Below, piece by piece: positions 1 through 11,163 of a DNA stretch of 64,000 nt (positions are counted from its first letter, which is position 1; every line of letters begins with the position of its first letter). Source of the stretch: Tragulus kanchil (lineage: Eukaryota > Chordata > Mammalia > Artiodactyla > Tragulidae); contig JAIOJX010000003.1 of the NCBI GenBank assembly GCA_022376925.1, positions 32,994,874 through 33,058,873 of the forward strand, given 5' to 3'. A program made the translations under genes and the position numbers. The notes below the pieces were generated by a model, which saw only the letters and a list, made by a program, of their open reading frames with translations, was not told where the DNA came from and made no database searches.

Positions 1-624
1 GAAAAGGATGGTTCTTTTAAAAACTAGCTTTTATTATCATTATGTTGGGATCATACTTTCAGGTAATAATAAACACATTTAAATCCTCTTTGATATTAAA
101 CATGAATGAGATCTTATTCCCATAACTGAGAATTCATTCTTTTTGTTTGTTTGTTTTTGTTTTGTATTGTTTTTTGAGAATTCATTCTTTTATGCACTCA
201 GCAAAAGCCATTGTGCAGACACTAGGGATGGGCATTAGGGCATCATATGGAGCTCCTGCCCTCATGGGCTTAATAACTGCTTTTATTTTAGACAGAGTAG
301 TGTTAGTGACTTTGTCCACAGAAGTACTTCAATCTGGTTGAAATTGATCCATTAATTTTATGCAGGCCCTGCAGATGCTAATGAGTTGAGACCACATAGG
401 GATTAAGTCCATTGAAAACTCAGAATTTAATTTATCCAGTACTAATCACCCACAGGCTTATCTCCTGGAAATCCAGCTGAAAGCAGGTACAGTTGAATGA
501 TTCAGGCCATGGATCTTGATAGAGGGCTGAAGGGTGACCAATGTCACCATCCAGCACATCATGTAATCTGTGACCTCAATCCAATGGATCACGCCAGGGG
601 AGGGGCTAGTGCTACCCCACCACG
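1..624. other. Unannotated AT-rich unique sequence
   Basis: No repeat family, exon or RNA gene is recognisable here. The open frames are short and lack any domain I know. A T/G-rich low-complexity run lies near 140-176. Confidence 0.5.
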
Positions 625-820
625 ACTTGTTGTTCAGTCACTCATTCGCGTCCAACTCACTGCAACCTCATGCACTGCAGCAGGCTTCCCTGTCCTTCCT
701 TGTCTCCTAGAGTTTACTCAAACTCATGTCTATTGAGTCAACGATGCCATCCAAACATGTCATCCTCTGTCACCCCCTTCTCCTCCTGCTCTGTCTTGCC
801 TAGCATTGGGGTCTTTGGCT
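625..820 (-). repeat. BovB LINE 3' end fragment
   Basis: Read on the minus strand this is the 3' terminal part of the BovB (RTE) LINE. The plus strand starts with the complement of the usual tail (ttgttgttcagtcactca) and runs through the ruminant segments gcttccctgtccttc, actcatgtctattgagtc and catcctctgtcaccccc. It is about 200 bp, truncated upstream, and has lost most CpG sites, so it is fairly old. Confidence 0.75.
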
Positions 821-1538
821 GAAGATGTACAAACCAGGCAGCTAGCCAGCCATATGATAGCCAAACAGCTTGGACCCCCAAAGGTTTGCTTCTGTAGCCA
901 CAGGTGGTTGGCTGATGAGCCAGGGCAGAGCTGGGTTTCCACTCATCATATTGCTGGCATGTGTCAGCCCGATCATGCCAGGTAAGAGCTGGTATTTCCC
1001 AGCCTCTCAGTCTCTTGGAGACTGATACTCAGATATCTGGCATTGCCAGGTAATGCTCCAGGGTGTAACAGTGGAAAAAGGGTAGTGTGGAAGGGCAAAT
1101 GTATTGTTGCTCCCATCTCAGAATTTCTCCTTAATAAACCCTGAACTGGCAGTCTTAGTAGATCTGCTTGGCTGTTGGCTAGATTTCTATTATGATCTAC
1201 CAACACTAACAGGCACAGAGAAGTCAACTCACAAGACTTGCCTGAAGAGCCGAGACCTTGGGAGATAATGAATCTAAGGAGTGTTAGAATAGACTAAAAG
1301 GAATCTTCTATAGGGCAGTGGAGGAGCCCAGGAAAGCATTCTACTGTGAAAACAGGGGCAGAGCAGTCCATCCACATTCAGTACAGTGGAATCAGCAGGT
1401 CCAACCCAACCCCATAGGTATATGGTTTGGAAAACTGCCAACACAGAATGAGTACAGATGTCACTGGTGCATTCTCATGGGGAAAAATGGCGAGGTAACT
1501 GTCGGCCAGATGACAGTAGGTAAGCAGCAGGGACACAA
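821..1538. other. Unannotated unique sequence
   Basis: I see no recognisable repeat or coding exon. The end of this stretch (1512-1540) is the flank from which the degraded junction sequence of duplication A appears to derive. Confidence 0.45.
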
Positions 1539-1780
1539 GGATAGAGAGAGACTGTGTTGTTAAGGAACTATGGCTGATGTAGTTAGACCAAGTCTAAAGT
1601 GAGAAATGGTGGGCTACATATACCATGCACTGGAGGCACAAAAGAAACGGCAAACTCTATTTGAGAAAAATCAGAAGGACTTCACAGAAAAGCTGTGCCT
1701 CAAAGGCAGGGTCTACAACCATTTGAGGCAATTTCACCCAGGACCCTACAAACTGTATTCAGTTAAGATATATCTGTTTG

Positions 1781-1976
1781 GGGGGACTTTCCTGGTGGTC
1801 CAGTGGTTTAGAATCCACCTTCCAATGCAAGGGGTGTTCTTTTGATCTGGTTGGAGAGCTAAGAGCCCACATGCCTCCTGGCCCAAAAACCCAAACCAAA
1901 AACAGAACAATATTGTAACTCACTCAATAAAAACCTTCAAAAAGTGGTCCACATCAAAAAAAAAAAAAAAAAAAAC
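1781..1976 (+). repeat. CHR-type tRNA-derived SINE (copy in A1)
   Basis: The element starts with a tRNA-derived head (gggggactttcctggtggt, then ccagtgg and ccaatgcaagggg) and passes through the typical ctaagagcccacatgcc segment. It ends in a long poly-A at 1956-1975. This is an artiodactyl tRNA-Glu-type SINE lacking the BovB-derived tail of Bov-tA. Confidence 0.8.
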
Positions 1977-2880
1977 CTTAAAAAAAGAAAAAACATAAAT
2001 CTGCCTCTAGTTGATGCACTGAGTTTTTCCTGGAGACCTGGGTGGGGTCTATATACTTTTGACATTTGTAGAGGAAACATTTTGAGATGTTCTAAAATCC
2101 TTGAATTCACAAATACTGATTAAGATATAGAGGATGAATAATCACTCAGGCTCACTCACTGGCCAAGTACTTGCTTCCACGTTTCAGCCATGTGGCTTAA
2201 AGGTTGAACACGCAACCATGAGCCCAGCATGCTTGAGAAGGATTTTCCAGGATCGTTTCAATGTTCCAGTGAGGAAGCAATGCTGGACAGAGAATGAGGG
2301 GCAATGACTCCAAGGAAGATGATGAAGGCACACTGGGTTACCTTGAAAACAGGAGAGGAGACACAGGAGGAGGGGTCAGCATCTGGCCTCATGTTACATG
2401 ACCTAATGAGTCACCATGGGCCCACATGCTTTCCTTTCAGCTGGAAAGAACGGAGCATGTATCATCTACTGGACACACTGCGTTCCTGGCACAGTGCTCA
2501 GAGCACCACGAACATGTTACTATTCACTTGTCACTGAAATCTTGTGAGCTGGAAATCAATAAAACTGAGCCTGGAGAAGTGAAAGGCATACAAACTGAGA
2601 AGAGACAGAATTGCACAGTAGGAAAAACAGCAAAAAAAGGATAGAGAGAGACTGTGTTGTTAAGGAACTATGGCTGATGTAGTTAGACCAAGTCTAAAGT
2701 GAGAAATGGTGGGCTACATATACCATGCACTGGAGGCACAAAAGAAACGGCAAACTCTATTTGAGAAAAATCAGAAGGACTTCACAGAAAAGCTGTGCCT
2801 CAAAGGCAGGGTCTACAACCATTTGAGGCAATTTCACCCAGGACCCTACAAACTGTATTCAGTTAAGATATATCTGTTTG

Positions 2881-3074
2881 GGGGGACTTTCCTGGTGGTC
2901 CAGTGGTTTAGAATCCACCTTCCAATGCAAGGGGTGTTCTTTTGATCTGGTTGGAGAGCTAAGAGCCCACATGCCTCCTGGCCCAAAAACCCAAACCAAA
3001 AACAGAACAATATTGTAACTCACTCAATAAAAACCTTCAAAAAGTGGTCCACATCAAAAAAAAAAAAAAAAAAA
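2881..3074 (+). repeat. CHR-type SINE (copy in A2)
   Basis: This is the duplicate of the SINE at 1781-1976, carried in the second copy of duplication A. It differs by one A in the poly-A tail. It should not be counted as an independent insertion. Confidence 0.8.
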
Positions 3075-4496
3075 CCTTAAAAAAAGAAAAAACATAAATC
3101 TGCCTCTAGTTGATGCACTGAGTTTTTCCTGGAGACCTGGGTGGGGTCTATATACTTTTGACATTTGTAGAGGAAACATTTTGAGATGTTCTAAAATCCT
3201 TGAATTCACAAATACTGATTAAGATATAGAGGATGAATAATCACTCAGGCTCACTCACTGGCCAAGTACTTGCTTCCACGTTTCAGCCATGTGGCTTAAA
3301 GGTTGAACACGCAACCATGAGCCCAGCATGCTTGAGAAGGATTTTCCAGGATCGTTTCAATGTTCCAGTGAGGAAGCAATGCTGGACAGAGAATGAGGGG
3401 CAATGACTCCAAGGAAGATGATGAAGGCACACTGGGTTACCTTGAAAACAGGAGAGGAGACACAGGAGGAGGGGTCAGCATCTGGCCTCATGTTACATGA
3501 CCTAATGAGTCACCATGGGCCCACATGCTTTCCTTTCAGCTGGAAAGAACGGAGCATGTATCATCTACTGGACACACTGCGTTCCTGGCACAGTGCTCAG
3601 AGCACCACGAACATGTTACTATTCACTTGTCACTGAAATCTTGTGAGCTGGAAATCAATAAAACTGAGCCTGGAGAAGTGAAAGGCATACAAACTGAGAA
3701 GAGACAGAACTGAGGATTAACCCAGGATTATTTATCACCAAAACCTTTTGCTCTGAACAGTTGGGCCCTTCTTCATTCTCAGTTAAAGACTGAGGACTGT
3801 TGGTGGAATTTGTGCAGAGATGAAAAAGGCTATTGATCTTAGGACCTAGAGGCCGACTGAGGACCCACACCTCTACCAGAGGACCATGTTTATCTCCCGA
3901 GCAGCCCAAGGAATTAAGACAGGGGCTTCCAGGCCAAGCATTGTCAGGAATCTGGTTTTTGTCTTTCTCCAGTTGATGTGGCCCATGACAGGAATTTTTC
4001 ATGCCAGAGCTGAATATATGTGACTAGAAATAGATTACTTCAGGAAGTCAGATTTATACAGTTCAAATAGAAGTAGAGGAAACTGGAAGTAAGACCAGCA
4101 GCTTAATCTGAGGTTGAATCATGCACCATAATTAAGCCTTCTCATTTCCTACTCTTTCCTTCTTCATTTTGCAAGTGTCTCCATCTGTGACTCATCTTTT
4201 TGCAGCAACACTACCCCCTCATATTTCTTTTTTCTTATCTTGCTATATTTTCCATCGACCCTGTCTTTTTAACTTTTCTAGGAAGATCCTATTGGTTTGT
4301 AAAATTATCAAAAAGAAAGATGGAGAAGACTGTTCTTGGAGACACATTAAAAATTCATATTAAATAAGTCAAGGTCCTCGATAAAGCCAGAGGTTATAAC
4401 TTTGTAACTGATGTTACTGAGAACATTGTATACATAAATTAGTATAGCATCCTATTTCCAGCGCTTAAGTTTTGCCTGGAATTCTTCTAGGTATTG

Positions 4497-4695
4497 GGGC
4501 TTCCCCGGTGTCTCAGGGGTAAAGAACCCACCTGCCAATGTAGGAGATGTGGGTTCAATCCCTGGGTGGGGAAGATCTCCTCGAGCAAACTACTCCAGGA
4601 TCCTTGCCTGGGGAAAGCCTATGGACAGAGAAACCTGGAAAGCTACAGTCTATGGGGTTACAAAGAGTTGGGCACGACTTAGCAACTAAACAACA
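4497..4695 (+). repeat. Bov-tA SINE (copy in B1)
   Basis: A full-length Bov-tA SINE. The tRNA-derived head is ggggcttccccggtgtctcag with a box-B-like gggttcaatccc. The BovB-derived tail includes ctccaggatccttgcctgg, atggacagag and gggcacgacttagcaact. Confidence 0.9.
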
Positions 4696-5626
4696 ACAAA
4701 TGACATTCTAGGGACTGGGGTAGAAGAAGACAGGAACTGAGAAAATGTTACTATTCACTTGTCACTGAAATCTTGTGAGCTGGAAATCAATAAAACTGAG
4801 CCTGAGAAGTGAAAGGCATACAAACTGAGAAGAGACAGAACTGAGGATTAACCCAGGATTATTTATCACCAAAACCTTTTGCTCTGAACAGTTGGGCCCT
4901 TCTTCATTCTCAGTTAAAGACTGAGGACTGTTGGTGGAATTTGTGCAGAGATGAAAAAGGCTATTGATCTTAGGACCTAGAGGCCGACTGAGGACCCACA
5001 CCTCTACCAGAGGACCATGTTTATCTCCCGAGCAGCCCAAGGAATTAAGACAGGGGCTTCCAGGCCAAGCATTGTCAGGAATCTGGTTTTTGTCTTTCTC
5101 CAGTTGATGTGGCCCATGACAGGAATTTTTCATGCCAGAGCTGAATATATGTGACTAGAAATAGATTACTTCAGGAAGTCAGATTTATACAGTTCAAATA
5201 GAAGTAGAGGAAACTGGAAGTAAGACCAGCAGCTTAATCTGAGGTTGAATCATGCACCATAATTAAGCCTTCTCATTTCCTACTCTTTCCTTCTTCATTT
5301 TGCAAGTGTCTCCATCTGTGACTCATCTTTTTGCAGCAACACTACCCCCTCATATTTCTTTTTTCTTATCTTGCTATATTTTCCATCGACCCTGTCTTTT
5401 TAACTTTTCTAGGAAGATCCTATTGGTTTGTAAAATTATCAAAAGAAAGATGGAGAAGACTGTTCTTGGAGACACATTAAAAATTCATATTAAATAAGTC
5501 AAGGTCCTCGATAAAGCCAGAGGTTATAACTTTGTAACTGATGTTACTGAGAACATTGTATACATAAATTAGTATAGCATCCTATTTCCAGCGCTTAAGT
5601 TTTGCCTGGAATTCTTCTAGGTATTG

Positions 5627-5825
5627 GGGCTTCCCTGGTGTCTCAGGGGTAAAGAACCCACCTGCCAATGTAGGAGATGTGGGTTCAATCCCTGGGTGGG
5701 GAAGATCTCCTCGAGCAAACTACTCCAGGATCCTTGCCTGGGGAAAGCCTATGGACAGAGAAACCTGGAAAGCTACAGTCTATGGGGTTACAAAGAGTTG
5801 GGCACGACTTAGCAACTAAACAACA
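5627..5825 (+). repeat. Bov-tA SINE (copy in B2)
   Basis: The duplicate of the Bov-tA at 4497-4695, with one substitution in the head. It is a by-product of duplication B, not a second insertion. Confidence 0.9.
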
Positions 5826-5888
5826 ACAAATGACATTCTAGGGACTGGGGATATGAAAATAAATCAGACTCAAAGATGTAAGGGTATT

Positions 5889-6210
5889 GTGTGGACTGAC
5901 TGTGTCATTCCCAAGTTTATATGTTGGAGATGAGGGTCTCTGAGTAGTAATTAGGTCATGATGTAGACCCCTCATGAATGGGATTAGTGTCTTTATAAGA
6001 AGAGCATGAAAGAGATGGTCTCCCTCTGCCAGATCAGGGTCTAAGAAGACAGTCATTTGCAAACTAGAAAGAGGGCTTTTATCAGGAACCTACTTGGCTG
6101 GCATCTTGACTTTGGACCTCCCAGACTCCAGAACTGTGAGAAATAAATTTCTGTTGTTTAAGTCAATCAGGCTATGGTAATTTGTCAAAGCAGCCTAAGT
6201 GAATACAATA
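5889..6210 (+). repeat. MLT1-like MaLR LTR remnant
   Basis: An old solo LTR of the mammalian ERVL-MaLR group. Recognisable blocks in order are tgtcattcccaagtttatatgttgg, ctttataagaagagc, ccagactccagaactgtgag and aaataaatttctgttgttta, followed by the terminal taagtgaatacaata. No internal viral genes accompany it. The subfamily (MLT1C/D-like) is a guess. Confidence 0.78.
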
Positions 6211-6242
6211 GATAAGACCAAGACATAAAAAGGTAATGTCAA

Positions 6243-6429
6243 GGGACTTCCCTGGTTGTCCACTGTATAGGACTTCATGCTCCCAAAGCAATGGGCCCAG
6301 GTTTGATCGCTGCTTGGGATAGTAGATCCCACATGCAGCAACTAAGAGTTTGCATGTCACAACTAAAGATCCCACACACTGCAAATGAGACTCCATGTAG
6401 CCAAGTAAATAAATAAATAAATATTTTCC
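6243..6429 (+). repeat. CHR-type SINE with target-site duplication
   Basis: The head is gggacttccctggttgtcc, the body has repeated agatcccaca units, and the tail is (aaat)n. It is flanked by a 16-bp direct repeat, aaaaaggtaatgtcaa at 6227-6242 and aaaaagataatgtcaa at 6430-6445 (one mismatch), as expected for L1-style retroposition. Confidence 0.88.
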
Positions 6430-6585
6430 AAAAAGATAATGTCAATTAAATATGATGTGTGTTATTGCAGAGATATGCACAAGTTGCTAGAAGAACCTTT
6501 CATCCAACCCATCTTTTTCTGAAGAAAAAGATGACATCTTACCTCATTTGTTAGGCATGAATTAGAATTAATCAGGGGCAGGTAG

Positions 6586-6790
6586 AGACTTTCCAGGTGG
6601 CACTAGTGGTGCCTGCCAATGCAGGAGACATAAGAGACTCAGGTTTGATTCCTGGGTTGGGAAGATGCCCTGTAGGAAAGGAAAGCAACTCACCCAAGTA
6701 CTCTTGTTTGGAGAATCCCATGGACAGAGAAGCCTTGGGAGGGCTACCGTTCAGAGGGTTGCAAAGAGTCACACATGACTCTTAGCACAG
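6586..6790 (+). repeat. Bov-tA SINE
   Basis: A diverged Bov-tA with a head like agactttccaggtggcacta and a promoter-like aggtttgattcctgg. The tail contains gagaatcccatggacagag and gcaaagagtcacacatgact. Confidence 0.87.
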
Positions 6791-6879
6791 CATAGCACAA
6801 GAGAAGTAAGGGATGGGGAAAAGGGTATTTCAAGCACAGACAACGCAATAGATAAGCAGAAGCACAAAAGAATGGAATC

Positions 6880-7235
6880 ATCTGCTATGTTTGGAGAATT
6901 ATATGGAGTGCAACATTACTAAAGGTCAAAGTTGCAGGTGGTGAGAGACAAGAGTAAGGCTGGGGAAATAGCCAATACTAGAGAGAGCTTTCAAAGGGCA
7001 TGCATTCCATCCCTAAGGTGATAGGGTAATGGAGTGGTCCAGAAGGATTTTAAGAAAGAGAATTGATATAATCACATAGTATTTGAGTGATCACCTGGAT
7101 GGTATAAAAAGGAGAGATATGAAGGATGAAACGCTAGAACCTGAGACTCCAGTCAAGAGGGGAGGGGATGGGACTTTGCAGTGGACCCTCGTGGTGTGAA
7201 TGGAGGAGACATAAAGCTGTCAACACTTGGGTAGA
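6880..7235 (+). repeat. L2 LINE remnant (partly in C1)
   Basis: The sequence resembles the 3' region of mammalian L2, with aaggattttaagaaagagaa, atgatataatcacat-like text and a late block of the form gagactccagtcaagagggg. Divergence is high, so the boundaries are approximate. Part is repeated at 8046-8330 by duplication C. Confidence 0.45.
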
Positions 7236-7539
7236 GGGACTCTATGAAGTGCAGGGAGGAATACAAATTTTTTCTAAGGCCCTTGATTTGCTGTTATGAA
7301 TAACAAAGGTGACCCTAATCAGAATGTCAAAACCCTACAGAGATCATTCTGCCATTCATCTTCACAGATCACATTAGATCCTAGTGTGGCTCTTTCTTCC
7401 TTTGCCTCAGGTCCAGGGATTCAATTGTTCTCCTTCAGAAACTCTAGAATTCTGTTGGTTCTTTGGAGGACTTTTTCCTCCAATCTAGATGTGGTATGGG
7501 TCCTCGTCTTCTTCTTCTCTCTCTCTTTTTTAGAAGTAT

Positions 7540-7729
7540 TTAGTTATGTATTTATCTATTTATCTATTTTGACTACACTGGGTCTTAGTTGCATTTTGCA
7601 AAATTTTTGTTGTGTCATGTGAGCTCCTTAGCTGTGGCATGTGGGATCCAGTTACCTGATCAGGAATCAAGCCGGGTCCCCCTGCATTGGGATCTTGGAG
7701 CCTTATCCACTGGAGCACTAGGGAAGTCC
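7540..7729 (-). repeat. CHR-type SINE (copy in C1)
   Basis: Minus-strand tRNA SINE. On the plus strand the A-tail appears as tatttatctatttatc at the left, the body contains gcatgtgggatccagtt, and the head complement is gcactagggaagtccc at the right end. Confidence 0.8.
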
Positions 7730-8628
7730 CTCAGGCTTCTTAAATGTCTTCTTTGCTTGCTATCCCCAAAGACAAATACGTTTTTCCTTCATAGAACTCA
7801 TTGTGTTTGCAATGAATGAATAATGCCAGGAGTGTTTATTTAATGTTTCCTCTCTACAAGTATTTATTCTTGGTGGCAACCGACAGACACCTATTCTGTT
7901 GAACTGGAGTATGAGAAGATATAGGAGCGAGGTTGATGATATGACTAAAAACTCAGGGAAAGAAAATTGGCAGGAAGCCCAAGACATAATGGCCAGGGAA
8001 TATTTCAAGGTGATAGGGTAATGGAGTTGGTCCAGAAAGGCATGTTAAGGCTGGGGAAATAGCCAATACTAGAGAGAGCTTTCAAAGGGCATGCATTCCA
8101 TCCCTAAGGTGATAGGGTAATGGAGTGGTCCAGAAGGATTTTAAGAAAGAGAATTGATATAATCACATAGTATTTGAGTGATCACCTGGATGGTATAAAA
8201 AGGAGAGATATGAAGGATGAAACGCTAGAACCTGAGACTCCAGTCAAGAGGGGAGGGGATGGGACTTTGCAGTGGACCCTCGTGGTGTGAATGGAGGAGA
8301 CATAAAGCTGTCAACACTTGGGTAGAGGGACTCTATGAAGTGCAGGGAGGAATACAAATTTTTTCTAAGGCCCTTGATTTGCTGTTATGAATAACAAAGG
8401 TGACCCTAATCAGAATGTCAAAACCCTACAGAGATCATTCTGCCATTCATCTTCACAGATCACATTAGATCCTAGTGTGGCTCTTTCTTCCTTTGCCTCA
8501 GGTCCAGGGATTCAATTGTTCTCCTTCAGAAACTCTAGAATTCTGTTGGTTCTTTGGAGGACTTTTTCCTCCAATCTAGATGTGGTATGGGTCCTCGTTC
8601 TTCTTCTCTCTCTCTTTTTTAGAAGTAT

Positions 8629-8819
8629 TTAGTTATGTATTTATCTATTTATCTATTTTGACTACACTGGGTCTTAGTTGCATTTTGCAAAATTTTTGTT
8701 GTGTCATGTGAGCTCCTTAGCTGTGGCATGTGGGATCCAGTTACCTGATCAGGAATCAAGCCGGGTCCCCCTGCATTGGGATCTTGGAGCCTTATCCACT
8801 GGAGCACTAGGGAAGTCCC
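8629..8819 (-). repeat. CHR-type SINE (copy in C2)
   Basis: The duplicate of 7540-7729 inside the second copy of duplication C. It is identical over the readable length and not an independent insertion. Confidence 0.8.
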
Positions 8820-9424
8820 TCAGGCTTCTTAAATGTCTTCTTTGCTTGCTATCCCCAAAGACAAATACGTTTTTCCTTCATAGAACTCATTGTGTTTGCA
8901 ATGAATGAATAATGCCAGGAGTGTTTATTTAATGTTTCCTCTCTACAAGTATTTATTCTTGGTGGCAACCGACAGACACCTATTCTGTTGAACTGGAGTA
9001 TGAGAAGATATAGGAGCGAGGTTGATGATATGACTAAAAACTCAGGGAAAGAAAATTGGCAGGAAGCCCAAGATTGGGCAGTTGAAAGGTGAGCCAGTTC
9101 ACACCTGGGTGACTGTCTCTTTAGAACTTAATCAGTGAGCCCACTGCTACACCACTGGACTCAGAACTCTGTTGGCATGACATTTCTGAAGAATGTCCAA
9201 GTTGTTTCTGAGCCGTTGTCATATGCCCTCAAAGCTGGCATTCCTAGAATAGTGTGTCTGGTTTGGATGTTGGGAGATAGGAAAGAAATGAAGGTTTTTT
9301 ATTAACTTCCTCAGTGGGAAAGTGGGAAGCAAGCTACCCTCTTCCCCTGATAACTCTCTAGGATGTCCTGCCCACACAAGGGCGAATTCAGAGTCGTATA
9401 TCTTCTCATCTCTATATTTAGAGA

Positions 9425-9459
9425 TACACACACACGTGCACACACACACACACACACAT
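9425..9459. repeat. (CA)n microsatellite (D1)
   Basis: A dinucleotide CA run with one interruption (cacacacacgtgcacacacaca). The second copy at 10501-10533 is shorter by two bases. Confidence 0.9.
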
Positions 9460-9663
9460 TATATATCTGGCAGACAGGAAGTTTCATGAAGATAGAATTT
9501 CATTCTCATTGACTGTCTTATCTCCCAGCGCCTGTTTATTCCAGACAAGGGTAGATCATAAATCCTCAGCAAATATTTCTTGGATGAATGGGAGAACAGA
9601 TGAATGAACCTGCCTTAAAAACCCGGCATTTTACTTCTAATCCCTGTAGCACTTTAATAAATG

Positions 9664-9886
9664 CTGAAGCTGAAGCTCCAATACTTTGGTCACCTGATGT
9701 GAAGAGCTGACTCATTAGAAAAAACCCAGATGCTGGGAAAGATGGAAGCCAAAAGGAGAAGGGGCTGACAGAGGATGACATGGTTGGATGGCATCACTGA
9801 CTCAATGGATATAAGTCTGAACAAATTCCAAGAGATAGTGAAGGACAGGAAAATGTGGAGTGCTGTGGTTCAGGAGGTCGAAAGAG
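9664..9886 (+). repeat. BovB LINE 3' end fragment (D1)
   Basis: Plus-strand BovB 3' region with the sequence gaagctccaatactttggtc, gctgactcattagaaaa, gatgctgggaaagatgg, aggatgacatggttggatgg and catcactgactcaatgga. It is cut at the duplication junction before its natural end. Confidence 0.85.
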
Positions 9887-10739
9887 AATGACTGTCCTCA
9901 GGCTTCTTAAATGTCTTCTTTGCTTGCTATCCCCAAAGACAAATACGTTTTTCCTTCATAGAACTCATTGTGTTTGCAATGAATGAATAATGCCAGGAGT
10001 GTTTATTTAATGTTTCCTCTCTACAAGTATTTATTCTTGGTGGCAACCGACAGACACCTATTCTGTTGAACTGGAGCATGAGAAGATATAGGAGCGAGGT
10101 TGATGATATGACTAAAAACTCAGGGAAAGAAAATTGGCAGGAAGCCCAAGATTGGGCAGTTGAAAGGTGAGCCAGTTCACACCTGGGTGACTGTCTCTTT
10201 AGAACTTAATCAGTGAGCCCACTGCTACACCACTGGACTCAGAACTCTGTTGGCATGACATTTCTGAAGAATGTCCAAGTTGTTTCTGAGCCGTTGTCAT
10301 ATGCCCTCAAAGCTGGCATTCCTAGAATAGTGTGTCTGGTTTGGATGTTGGGAGATAGGAAAGAAATGAAGGTTTTTTATTAACTTCCTCAGTGGGAAAG
10401 TGGGAAGCAAGCTACCCTCTTCCCCTGATAACTCTCTAGGATGTCCTGCCCACACAAGGGCGAATTCAGAGTCGTATATCTTCTCATCTCTATATTTAGA
10501 GATACACACACACGTGCACACACACACACACACATTATATATCTGGCAGACAGGAAGTTTCATGAAGATAGAATTTCATTCTCATTGACTGTCTTATCTC
10601 CCAGCGCCTGTTTATTCCAGACAAGGGTAGATCATAAATCCTCAGCAAATATTTCTTGGATGAATGGGAGAACAGATGAATGAACCTGCCTTAAAAACCC
10701 GGCATTTTACTTCTAATCCCTGTAGCACTTTAATAAATG

Positions 10740-10998
10740 CTGAAGCTGAAGCTCCAATACTTTGGTCACCTGATGTGAAGAGCTGACTCATTAGAAAAAA
10801 CCCAGATGCTGGGAAAGATGGAAGCCAAAAGGAGAAGGGGCTGACAGAGGATGACATGGTTGGATGGCATCACTGACTCAATGGATATAAGTCTGAACAA
10901 ATTCCAAGAGATAGTGAAGGACAGGAAAATGTGGAGTGCTGTGGTTCAGGAGGTCGAAAAGAGTTGCTCATGACTTAATGACTGAACAATAACAGCAA
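10740..10998 (+). repeat. BovB LINE 3' end fragment (D2, complete end)
   Basis: The same BovB fragment as at 9664-9886, here continuing through ggtcgaaaagagttgctcat and gacttaatgactgaacaata to its 3' terminus. It is 5'-truncated with no intact reading frame. Confidence 0.87.
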
Positions 10999-11163
10999 CA
11001 ATTCTCAGTGACTGTGTCATCTCCCAGTGCCAGGCACAGCTCATTCCAGACAAGGGTAGATAGTAAACCTGCAGCAGATATTTCTTGGATGAATGGATGA
11101 ATAAATACTCCTTAAAAAACAACAGGCATTTAACTTCTAATCACTGCAGCATTCTAATAAATC

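Larger units (their letters stand above)
1541..3708. repeat. Tandem duplication A (two ~1.07 kb copies)
   Basis: Positions 1541-2609 are repeated at 2641-3708 with an offset of 1100, falling to 1099 after a one-base change in a poly-A run. The copies are otherwise essentially identical, including the SINE they contain. The junction 2610-2640 holds a short sequence (acagtaggaaaaacagc...) that resembles the flank upstream of copy 1 (acagtaggtaagcagcag) with errors. The identity, constant size and noisy junction suggest an assembly artefact rather than a genomic event. Confidence 0.93.
3613..5849. repeat. Tandem duplication B (two ~1.1 kb copies)
   Basis: Positions 3613-4719 are repeated at 4745-5849, with the offset falling from 1132 to 1130 through single-base indels (cctggagaag/cctgagaag and a poly-A). 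One substitution is visible (ccccggtg at about 4503, ccctggtg at about 5633). A 25-bp filler at 4720-4744 separates the copies. The start overlaps the end of copy A2, so the roughly 96 bp at 3613-3708 also occur at 2514-2609 and 4745-4840. Confidence 0.93.
6955..9073. repeat. Tandem duplication C (two ~1.03 kb copies)
   Basis: Positions 6955-7984 recur at 8046-9073, with an offset of 1091 falling to 1089 through a two-base change in a ct-rich run (cgtcttcttc/cgttcttc). The 61-bp junction (7985-8045) contains ggtgatagggtaatggag and ttggtccagaaagg. This is a slightly corrupted third copy of the unit's own text at 7016-7046. That pattern points to noisy read or contig ends. Confidence 0.93.
8818..10963. 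repeat. Tandem duplication D (two ~1.07 kb copies)
   Basis: Positions 8818-9886 recur at 9896-10963 with an offset of 1078, falling to 1076 because the CA microsatellite is one unit shorter in copy 2. The first ~255 bp of copy 1 lie within duplication C, so 7730-7984, 8818-9073 and 9896-10151 are three copies of one segment. One substitution separates them (ctggagtatg versus ctggagcatg). The junction is only about 9 bp. Confidence 0.93.
9502..11163. repeat. Old ~165-bp direct duplication around a BovB fragment
   Basis: The segment 9502-9664 (repeated at about 10578-10741) is related to 11000-11163. They share ccagacaagggtagat, atatttcttggatgaatgg, ggcattt.acttctaatc and ttctaataaat-like text at roughly 80% identity. 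This repeat is far more diverged than duplications A to N, so it is a true older event. The BovB 3' fragment lies between the two arms. The segment itself may be L2/MIR-derived. Confidence 0.7.
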
